Shown one piece after another: positions 8,501 to 15,800 of a stretch of DNA of 64,000 nt. The translations under genes and the position numbers were made by a program. Source of the stretch: Paenibacillus sp. BIHB 4019 (GTDB lineage Bacteria; Bacillota; Bacilli; Paenibacillales; Paenibacillaceae); NCBI RefSeq assembly GCF_002741035.1, contig NZ_CP016808.1, positions 558,001 through 622,000 on the forward strand. The letters run 5' to 3'. Position 1 is the stretch's first letter; every line of letters starts with the position of its first letter. The notes below the pieces were generated by a model. It was not told the origin of the DNA and did not search any database. It was given only the letters and a program-made list of their open reading frames with translations.

Positions 8501-9530
8501 CCATCGCGGCAATGACGTTTTCGGTTGAACCTCTGCCTTTCGGCCCCAGTACGCGGTAAGCATAAATATCTGCACCGTATGCGACGCCTTTGACCCAGCC
8601 GCTTTCGCTATCCGGGTTTCCCGGATCTCCGCGCCCTGCCACGGTACCAGCCACATGTGTGCCGTGGGAGGTTGCCACTTCGGCATCATTCGGATCGGGA
8701 AGCGTCTCGTACGGATCATTGTCATTGTCGACAAAATCATAGCCGCCCTTATAAGCATCCTTTAAGCTTGGATGGAGATAGTCAATACCGCTGTCGATCA
8801 CACCAACCTTAATGCCTTCCCCCGTTAGGCCGCTGTCCCAATAAGTAGGGGCACCGATAAATGGAGCACTTTCGTCCATTCTCGCCTCCACGCTTGGCAG
8901 CGGGTCTATACTGATTTCCGTATTCGGGTAGATCGCCTTCACGCCAGGCAGTGCCAGCAGCTTGTCCACCTGATTGGCCGGAACCTGTACCGAGTAGCCA
9001 TTGAAAATTTGCTCGTACTGGCGCCCGAGCTTCACATTCAGCTTCCTCGCAGCAGCGGCAAAGCTGGATTGCTCTTGCTTCACAATCGTCTGATAGTTGG
9101 CAATAGACTTAGCCTGTCCTTGCTGTGCCTTGACGCTCTGTACAGCAATAGGATCAGAAGCTAGCTCAACGATGACGCTGATCGTCTGGCCACTGTCCGA
9201 ATGCGGCACATAATTTTTGAATAATGGCGTTGTTCCCTCTGCTGCAGAACCCGTAGTTTCGGAGCCACTCGCCGCTTCCAGCTTGAAGCGCTGCTCACCC
9301 TGAGCACCAAGCAAGCCTGCCGACTCCTGCTTGCCAGCTGAATCTACTTGCTGATAGGCCGATTTTGGCAGCTTCAGCTGCTGTGACAAAATGGAAGATT
9401 TAATGCTTTGCGGCGCCGCCTCCGCCCCCATAGCTCCCGCGGGGAACAATAAGGTGAGCAAAAGCGCCATAACGATTAAAATAGATAATGGCTTATTCCG
9501 ACTTGTTTTGCGTTTAAACCATTGCTGCAT
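5571..9530 (-). CDS. Vpr-like subtilase with PA, cohesin-like and dockerin domains
   Basis: Secreted serine protease of 1319 aa. Order: signal peptide (1-36), I9-type propeptide (about 115-210), S8 catalytic domain with Asp246 (VIDSGID), His289 (HGTHVAG) and Ser602 (GTSMASPHIAG), a protease-associated insert about 445-545, Fn3-like and beta-sandwich regions, a second cohesin-like domain (about 1030-1170), a carboxypeptidase-regulatory-like domain, and a type I dockerin at 1261-1319 with two calcium loops (DVNGDGKIDLADL and DINRDNAVDLLDI). The PA insert and catalytic layout match B. subtilis Vpr, but Vpr lacks the dockerin. All three catalytic residues are present. The ATG has GGAGG 6 nt upstream. 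The neighbouring SLH-cohesin protein is the obvious candidate docking partner; that interaction is inferred. Confidence 0.92.
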   Translation of the reverse strand: MQQWFKRKTSRNKPLSILIVMALLLTLLFPAGAMGAEAAPQSIKSSILSQQLKLPKSAYQQVDSAGKQESAGLLGAQGEQRFKLEAASGSETTGSAAEGTTPLFKNYVPHSDSGQTISVIVELASDPIAVQSVKAQQGQAKSIANYQTIVKQEQSSFAAAARKLNVKLGRQYEQIFNGYSVQVPANQVDKLLALPGVKAIYPNTEISIDPLPSVEARMDESAPFIGAPTYWDSGLTGEGIKVGVIDSGIDYLHPSLKDAYKGGYDFVDNDNDPYETLPDPNDAEVATSHGTHVAGTVAGRGDPGNPDSESGWVKGVAYGADIYAYRVLGPKGRGSTENVIAAMERSVTDGMDVINLSLGDDFNDQFEASAVALNNVMLAGVVAVAANGNDGPEPYTVGVPATAELAISVGASSPPLSVPVLTGTGAGRIYGTYMAYSPELGDLENSALELVYAGFGTAADFIGKEVTGKAALISRGSITFGEKALNALNAGAAAVIIYNNATGEFSGTLNAGVDYVPTLSISQEDGLALKAKVDAAGAGGYSIDFSTVIEQDMMGDFSSRGPSLPGLAIKPDITAPGVAIRSSIPAYGGDYTDAYENKQGTSMASPHIAGAAALLLQKKRGLTPFEVKGLLMNNAKKLADRSGERYSHMDQGAGRIDLEQISHAKAIALVEETTVAVAGSAATSYLTGSLSFGALAAGTESAKTIQVKDISGAGSSYAVSTIWYGEAAGELSVSEEQFALAAGGTASFDVALHVAEAAAVGRYEGEVVIQGAGQTIQLPLAVYVGDVELPAKVSEITLEPFLFSPNGDGAADTTDLKFRVNATLPYFSLDVYAVSGSNLSWKGVIVESAQGISPGSYIVEGWDGEILTALGPQQLGEGQYVVVPWVGLGNEDYLLDQLAEFIVDVQAPVAELSDPPIAVTGSEGVISGRIISDRLITLFGDYSAVGAAAIAEDAKGDLQQYDATIAADGRFEIPVPIVQGSNTFDVYVYDAADNGVIEPAFVVHYESTAQQPATLAAVASKSSVRTGETFDIDVNFAHVKGLYAAQFSLTYDSSLVKGSVEPSVALSTYQQQANPGGSLIVDETIVDLGNGTARSDYVISLTGDHSGYSGSGTLATFHFSSGSTGKRDFKLSNVRALNSDTQEISYSSVSDASVTVTAGPIEPEHRITGKITAEAFGSGVNYSETWYQGADGVHKVVVEAITASKEVAAVGEVKADGSYTLLVPAGTYTVRVVAPGHVASAASVTVAGEDTTLNVGPLLAGDVNGDGKIDLADLQLVAKQFGKSRSTSWANAQASAADINRDNAVDLLDISFVLGNFKL

Positions 9531-9721
9531 GAAATCCCTCCTATTTTTCTTTGCCCTCTACTGAACTGCTAACCGATCCTCCCTTCTATCTCATATCACA
9601 AATTACCTTTTCATCCATAAATATGTATTTCTAAGTTCGCTAAAATCTATTGTAAAGGATCGTTTGCGAGAAAATTGTAGAATCGTCTGATTATTGAAAA
9701 TGTTTTGGAGCATACAAGGTG

Positions 9722-9813
9722 AAACGGCTGTCGCCGTCCTTTGGCGACGCGGCGCGTTTCATTCCGTGAAATATAAGCCGATTATAAGTATGAAATTTAT
9801 AATCGGCTTATAT
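9722..9813 (+). repeat. Structured intergenic repeat, copy A
   Basis: The 5' half (9722-9770) shares AAACGG, GCCGTCCTTTGGCG, CGTTTC and GAAATATA with copies at 43366 and 52837. GTCGCC-loop-GGCGAC forms a 6-bp inner stem. The 3' half is a perfect 17-bp hairpin (9771-9787 with 9797-9813, loop 9 nt) whose arm sequence differs from the other copies. Function unknown. Confidence 0.75.
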
Positions 9814-9820
9814 AAAAAAA

Positions 9821-9860
9821 AAATCTGGAAAACGCTGTAAAGCAGCGTCTGCCAGATTTT
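9821..9860 (-). terminator. Intrinsic terminator of the LLM monooxygenase gene
   Basis: Minus strand: AAATCTGG, inner stem ACGCTG/CAGCGT, CCAGATTT and a run of Ts, about 70 nt after the stop codon. The hairpin directly abuts repeat copy A. Confidence 0.85.
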
Positions 9861-9929
9861 CTATGAATCTATGAATGGCGTGCCGTTAAGCGCCAGCTTT
9901 CGGCAAAATCAGCACGGATGCGGTTCAAA

Positions 9930-11012
9930 TTATGATTTCGTTTTTGTCGCTGCACGCACCATAGGTGCGACCTTCCCGGCTAAAAGCTCGATGCTTTCGG
10001 CAACTTTCGCATAAGGAATGCCGCCAATATCGAGCTGGGCAATAAAACGCTGATGCCCGAACAGCTCATGCTGGCGAATAATCTTCTCAGCTATTTCCTC
10101 AGGGCTGCCGACGAACAAGGCCTGATCCGGCGCCGTCATATCGGCAAACTCCTCCTTCGTAATCTGGAAATCACTGCCGCGCTGGCGGTTCATATGCGAC
10201 CAATAATTCGTATAATAGGGGAAATATTCCGCACGCGCCTGCTGGCTATCCTTCGCGATATAACTATGGCCAGTGACGCCAACCTTCAAGCTCGCTGCAT
10301 CAAAGCCCGACGCAATTCCCGTTTCGCGATAAAGATCGACGAGCGGCTTAAACCTGTCCGGTGAACCGCCAAGAATCGCCATAATCATGCCGAGGCCAAA
10401 TTCCCCTGCGCGCACGGCGCTCTGCGGCGATCCGCCAACGCCAACCCATACCGGAATTTGCGGCTGAATTGGACGCGGGGCAATCGCGGCTGCCCGAAGG
10501 GCAGGGCGATGCTTGCCCTGCCAGGTTACCGTATCCTGGCGGCCTAGCTCGCCGAACAGCTCCAGATTTTCGCTAAACAGCTCATCATAATCGCTCAATT
10601 CATAGCCAAACAGCGGGAACGATTCGACGAAAGCACCGCGTCCTGCAATAATTTCCGCGCGTCCATCAGATAATAAATCAAGCGTCGCATAATCCTCAAA
10701 CAAGCGCACCGGATCAACCGTACTTAGCACGGTAGTCGCACTCGACAGCCTAATGCGCTCCGTTTCCCGGGCAATAGCTGCCAGCATAACCGGCGTAGCC
10801 GAAACGACAAAATCATGGCGATGATGCTCGCCCAAGCCGAATATATCGAGGCCTCCCTCATCCGCCAGCTTTGCCGCTGCAATAATATCCTGAATCCGCT
10901 GCTTTGCACTTATTGTGTCCAATGTATGAGGATCAGGCAATATATCGCCTAGTGTATAAATGCCAATTTCAATAGCGGCCTGTTCCTGTTGACCTTCTGT
11001 TTGCTTCTCCAT
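9930..11012 (-). CDS. LLM-class flavin-dependent oxidoreductase
   Basis: Luciferase-like (LLM) monooxygenase family, about 360 aa, predicted cytosolic FMN enzyme working with an external flavin reductase. Typical signs are the opening IEIGIYTLGDI, GLGEHHRHDFVVSATPVMLA, the WVGVGGSPQSA segment of the TIM barrel and the late LFVGSPEEIAEKI. It lies directly downstream of a VOC-family gene: the upstream TAA is immediately followed by GTG (11018) and then ATG (11012). GGTGGG stands 9 nt before the ATG, which I prefer; GTG at 11018 is possible. The pair is probably co-transcribed and may act on an aromatic or quinone-like compound, but the substrate cannot be read from the sequence. Confidence 0.87.
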   Translation of the reverse strand: MEKQTEGQQEQAAIEIGIYTLGDILPDPHTLDTISAKQRIQDIIAAAKLADEGGLDIFGLGEHHRHDFVVSATPVMLAAIARETERIRLSSATTVLSTVDPVRLFEDYATLDLLSDGRAEIIAGRGAFVESFPLFGYELSDYDELFSENLELFGELGRQDTVTWQGKHRPALRAAAIAPRPIQPQIPVWVGVGGSPQSAVRAGEFGLGMIMAILGGSPDRFKPLVDLYRETGIASGFDAASLKVGVTGHSYIAKDSQQARAEYFPYYTNYWSHMNRQRGSDFQITKEEFADMTAPDQALFVGSPEEIAEKIIRQHELFGHQRFIAQLDIGGIPYAKVAESIELLAGKVAPMVRAATKTKS

Positions 11013-11018
11013 CTCCAC

Positions 11019-11879
11019 TTACCCACCAATCGTCAGCAAACTGGATATGCCAGAAGGATCTGTGACCATCCAGCCATCTGCCTGCTTGCGGAATTGTATT
11101 TGCTTTTGCCCCAGTCTAGCCAGCACTTCGTCCATCGCTGCTTGATCAGGAAGCACAATTGTGTAGTAGTCCAAACCTGCCGCATTCGCTGGAGCCGCCG
11201 GAACACCGACGCCTGCCCAAGTATTCAGGCCTAGGTGATGATGATAGCCGCCCGCCGAAATGAACAATGCGGAGCCGCCCATATTGAAAATAATATCAAA
11301 GCCTAATGTGTCGCAATAAAACTGCTGAGCTTGCGACAGATGGCTTACATGCAAATGCACATGCCCGATGACCGTGTCTTCCGGCAGTCCATTCCATGCC
11401 TTGCCTTCGGAAGCATCCAGAAGCCCTTTAATGTCAACGGGATCAGTCGCCATCTTATAGCCGCCGCCCTCCAGCTTCTCCCATTGCTCACGCGGGCGAT
11501 CGCGGTAAATCTCAATGCCATTGTTGTCTGGATCATTGAAATACAAAGCTTCGCTAACCAAATGGTCGCCCTGTCCGACGGCTACATTATGGTTTGCCAA
11601 ATTCCGCAAAGCAAGCCCTAGCGCTTCGCGGCTCGGCAATAAAATTGCAAAATGATACAGTCCCGCAGCTGCACGCTCCGGCAAAACAACCGCACCCTGC
11701 TGCTCCTGCAATATGAGCAGCGGCCGCTTGCCATCAGCCGTCAGCTGTACTTCGTTTCCGCTGCGGGAAAGCTCCTTAAAGCCAACAACCGCTTTATAAA
11801 AAAGGAGCGAACGCTCCATATTACTTACTTTAAGCTTCACATATCCAATATGTGCAGCCGGATGAATGGAAATAGTCAT
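11019..11879 (-). CDS. VOC-family (glyoxalase/extradiol dioxygenase-like) protein, CatE type
   Basis: Protein of 286 aa with two vicinal-oxygen-chelate repeats: residues about 8-125 (HIGYVKLKVSNMERSLLFY) and about 168-285 (IGHVHLHVSHLSQAQQFYCD). Candidate metal ligands are the His of VHLHVS, the His cluster of GGYHHHLGLNTW and the Glu of GIEIYRD. Size and layout match Bacillus CatE/MhqA-type ring-cleaving dioxygenases that detoxify catechol or hydroquinones. The downstream flavin monooxygenase is 0-6 nt away, and an XRE-cupin regulator is divergent. The ATG is preceded by AGAGGCG. Enzyme class is well supported; substrate is inferred. Confidence 0.85.
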   Translation of the reverse strand: MTISIHPAAHIGYVKLKVSNMERSLLFYKAVVGFKELSRSGNEVQLTADGKRPLLILQEQQGAVVLPERAAAGLYHFAILLPSREALGLALRNLANHNVAVGQGDHLVSEALYFNDPDNNGIEIYRDRPREQWEKLEGGGYKMATDPVDIKGLLDASEGKAWNGLPEDTVIGHVHLHVSHLSQAQQFYCDTLGFDIIFNMGGSALFISAGGYHHHLGLNTWAGVGVPAAPANAAGLDYYTIVLPDQAAMDEVLARLGQKQIQFRKQADGWMVTDPSGISSLLTIGG

Positions 11880-12080
11880 TGTCCATCGCCTCTTTATCTG
11901 ATATATTTGTTATAAGAATATATGTTTTATATGAGAAATATTATCATGCTCATGCTGGCAAGTCAATAAAACATTTGCTACTATGGATGAAGCTTAACGC
12001 CACATGCACAAATCAGCCAGCAAAGCCATCACAGCTTAACGACATCGGTTAAGCGGCAACCAATGTTTCAGGAGGTACTC

Positions 12081-12617
12081 ATGGATATTGGCAATACGAT
12101 TCGCACAATTCGCAAGAAGAAACAGCTTTCCATCCAGCAGATTGCGGAGGCTACTGGACTATCGCAAGGCTTCCTGAGCCAAGTCGAAAATAACAAAACA
12201 TCGCCATCTATTTCTACGCTCGATCATATTGCGGGCGCGCTGAACGTTCCGCTCGCCTTCCTGCTGCTTAAGAAGGATGAGCGAATGCAGATTTTGCGCA
12301 AGGATGAACGTCGGCACACCTTGTATGGCGGCGGAAAGATGAAGGTCGAGCAGCTCAGCGAGCGCGGATCTGTCAAAATGATGCTCGTCGAGCTTGAGCC
12401 CGGCGCTTCGACGGCAGAAGCGCATGCCCATGCGGGCGAGGAAATCCACTTCCTCCTCTCCGGCACAATCTATGTAGAGCAGGGAGACGAATCGGCGACC
12501 ATCTACGCTGGCGATTCCTTTAGCTGGAAAGCCTGCATGCCCCACTACGCCAAAAATATTGGCGAGGATACAGCCATTGTGCTCATTTCCATCAATAACG
12601 ATACGCAATTGGTTTAG
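12081..12617 (+). CDS. XRE-family transcriptional regulator with C-terminal cupin
   Basis: Regulator of 178 aa. Residues 1-65 form an XRE helix-turn-helix (IGNTIRTIRKKKQLSIQQIA, LSQGFLSQVENNKTSPS); residues about 105-175 are a small cupin barrel (VELEPGASTAEAHAHAGEEI, YAGDSFSWKACMPH), which normally binds a small effector or metal. The start is the ATG directly after AGGAGG (5 nt), not an upstream in-frame ATG at 12063 without a site. It is divergent from the VOC-LLM operon across about 200 bp, so it probably controls that operon and itself. A strong terminator follows. Confidence 0.9.
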   Translation: MDIGNTIRTIRKKKQLSIQQIAEATGLSQGFLSQVENNKTSPSISTLDHIAGALNVPLAFLLLKKDERMQILRKDERRHTLYGGGKMKVEQLSERGSVKMMLVELEPGASTAEAHAHAGEEIHFLLSGTIYVEQGDESATIYAGDSFSWKACMPHYAKNIGEDTAIVLISINNDTQLV

Positions 12618-12641
12618 CCTATAACGTTAAGCCTGATCAAG

Positions 12642-12674
12642 GCAGCGTTCTCTCAGGAGAGCGCTGCTTTTTTT
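12642..12674 (+). terminator. Intrinsic terminator of the XRE-cupin gene
   Basis: 11-bp stem (GCAGCGTTCTC with GAGAGCGCTGC, one G-T pair), 4-nt loop, then seven Ts. Confidence 0.9.
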
Positions 12675-12724
12675 GAATGCCTGCTGCTAGCCTCCTAATG
12701 CCCAGCTTCTTCATATGGCAGAAT

Positions 12725-12790
12725 AAAAAAAAGAAAGCCTCAAGCATACAGGCTTTCCAGACAAGCTAAACCCGCTGCCAGAGCGGGCTT
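12725..12790 (-). terminator. Two-hairpin terminator of the SLH subtilase gene
   Basis: On the minus strand a hairpin AAGCCCGCT/AGCGGGTTT (12768-12790) is followed by GAAAGCCT/AGGCTTTC with an 8-T tail (12725-12757). Confidence 0.85.
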
Positions 12791-12805
12791 ATACGCTTTA
12801 CGTTT

Positions 12806-15800
12806 CTATTTCGATTTCAACATATCCAGCAAGCGAACAACTATCGTTGCTCCCTCTGCTCTAGTCAACTCTCCTTTTGGTGCAAATTGAGTATTGGAAC
12901 GGCCCTTCATCAAGCCGAGCTGAATCGCAGTGTTGATGCTGCTCTTCGCCCAATCCGCAACTGCTCCGCTATCCGCGAATGCATCGGCAACCGCTTGGCT
13001 GTCTGCCGATGCCTCTGCTGCTACATTCAATGACTTCCATGCGGCGAAACGGCTTAGCATCACCGCCATTTCTTCACGGGTAATGGCACGATTTGGCCGG
13101 AACGTTCCGTCTTCGTAGCCATTCAGCAAGCCCGCTTCGACAGCAGCCTGAATCGATGCTCCTGCCCAGTGTGATTCCGCTACGTCGCTAAAGCTGTGCG
13201 CTGACTGAGTGCCAGGCGCATCAGAGACGGAGCTTGCCGGATCAAAGAAAGCTAGTGCAAGCATCGTTACCCATTCTGCTCTCGTTACAGAGCGGTTCGG
13301 AGCAAATTTTCCGTCTCCTACACCTTTAACATAACCTTGCTGCGCCAGAGTGGTAATGGCTTGTTCAGCCCAGTGTCCTTTAATGTCGCTCAGCTCGCTT
13401 ATTTGCACGAATGGCTCTTTTGCTTTCATTAAAGCGTACATGCTGAAATGAGTGGTCTCGAATTTGAAATGACCGGTGGCAGCATCGTAGGTCCCGCCCA
13501 TGTAATTCCAACGCGCGTTCGACTCATCATAATGGTAGCCTCCAAGCTCGCCCTGCTTCGCTGCTGTTACTGAATCCTGTGAAACTTTAAGCGATAGCGT
13601 TACAGGCTCGTCGAATGCGGTCACTCGAACTTGAACCCCAGAAGCATTCGTCACAACGATGCCAAAATCATAAATGCTGCCTGACAAGCTGACCAATGAA
13701 GCATTTGCCGCCTGCTTCAACAGCGCTGCTGCACGCTGCTCATTAATCGGGGTCGCAGTCCACTTAATCGTCGATGATGCGCTTTGAGCTGCCAGGATGG
13801 AAGCTGGAATAGCTCCTGCCGGCATTTGAATCCTCGCATCTCCCATAACAAATTGAATAGGCTTGGCACTATCCCCGAGCTTCTTCCACTGTTCAACCGA
13901 AAGGGTCAAAGCATCCTTCGAGGCGTTTAAAGTAATAGCCTCTTTGCCTGCCGCTGCGCTGATCGCACTCGCAATTTCGGCATCCGTTGCGCGTCCATCT
14001 GCTGCTGCTCCCGTACTCCCTGTTCCTGTGCCGCCCGAACTGTCCGAACCGGAATTTCCCGTTCCGCTGCTGCCATTTCCTGTCGACGAGGATGGCGTCG
14101 GCTCAGGATCTACAACTGGTGTTGGCGTTGGCTGCTCCGTTGGTGCTGGCGTTGCAACCGGCGTAGGCGTCGGTGTTGGCGTAGAAGGCACTTCTGCAGC
14201 CGTTACCTGGAAATTGCCTTGCCCAGCAAGTGTAGTCGTTGGACCTAACGGTCCTGCAGCTAGCGCAAGCTCAGCGCGATAGCTGCCGACTGGCAGATCT
14301 ACCGCTTCTTTAAAGGACGAATAGTAACCGAATTTCTCCCAATCCGTGACCAGCTTCTCAGAGCCGCCGGACTGCTCGCTGCTGTAAATACGCAGACGAG
14401 GATAGATGCTCTTCGCAATCGTTGCATCATCAGCATGGCTTGCTTCCAATTCACCAGCTGAAGGCAGATTCGCTGTGCCTGCCTTCACCTCGCCGCTGGC
14501 AAGGCGCGTATAGGCAACGCCGTCCAAGCCATCAGCATCTGTGGAAAGGGCACTGACATTGGTCGAATCTGTCACCAAAATCGCTTCAATGACATTTCCA
14601 TAGCTGTCTACTACGGACGTATCGCCTTCAAGCGTTTGAGCACTTCCAGCCGTAAACTGTGTTTCATGGAGTGCCAGACTTGGGCTGAACGTGCCGCCCA
14701 TATGCCAGATCGTATTTTGCCCGGCTTCAAACGTCTGCTCGCGATGCTCCAGCATGTAATTCCATGCATAGGATGGCGTCTCCATGTCTCCAAGAACGAG
14801 ATTGGCTTCCAAATGGTAATCTACGCCCGCAGGCACATAGAAAATTTGTCCCGCCCGATACGTTTCATACATCGTATTGCTATACGTGCTGAACGGATAA
14901 AGAGCTACACCCCGGAAATCGTTATAGCCTTCTTTATCAGCAACTGTCTCTATGCGCGACATCTTGTCCGTATTTGCATCAAAGGCAACGGTCTGCACGC
15001 CAGCCACGCCGCCAATCGCTACGGCCTGATCTGTCAGGAAGTAATAGTTGCTCTTGCGTCCTTGCCCATCCGCAGTCGTAATATAATGAGCGTCAAAGCG
15101 ATAATCTTTAGGCTCTAAATAAATGCGGCCCGTCGTTTCCAGCGGGAAAAGGAAATTCGTTTCTTTGCCGTTTACCGCAGCAGGAACGATAACCTCATGC
15201 AGCTTTTTCGTTAAATATTGCAGCGCATTTCCATCTTTATCTTTCGTTGTCAGATCAACGGCTTGAAGGCCCGGATCAACCTGAACTACTCCAGTCGCAG
15301 GATCAATCAGATCTGATACTTTAGTAAACTGGCGCATCACATAAACATATTGACCGGCACTGTTCGTATAGCGAATAACGGCCATATTGCCATTTTCCTG
15401 CTCGGACAGCTTGATTCCTCCCGTGACGTACAGCTTCTTCGTTGTGCTGTCAGCCCACAGCTGGAAGGATTTAACCCATTCCGCATTGCCATGCTCATCT
15501 TTGTCCAAATGATAAATCCATGTAAACGGGCGTATAGCTTGTCCCTTCTCATCCTTGAATGACAACTCGACGCCTTGATTGTCGATGATGTGATTTTCCA
15601 TGGTGGAGGAAAGCTCCCGGCCAGCCAGCGGGTTGTTTTGCAAAGACAAGGTAACATAATAAGTGCCCGGCGTTACCTTGGAGGCGTTGATGGCCCAAAG
15701 GCCGCTCCAATAGAACAAACGGAATGCTGGACGAGGCGATAGCGCTCCCGTATTGTAAGGCACATAGTTGCCTGCTTCGTTCACGACTTTATACACCGGG

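Larger units (their letters stand above)
9531..9929. other. 399-bp gene-free region with repeat copy A and a terminator
   Basis: No plausible reading frame. It contains the protease gene's upstream region, copy A of the 90-92 bp structured repeat (9722-9813) and the terminator of the flavin monooxygenase gene (9821-9860). Confidence 0.7.

Noticed and set aside
12806..12960. Last codons of the giant subtilase as a separate SLH protein
   Set aside because: The SLH repeats are in frame with the protease and no ribosome binding site or start codon is present.
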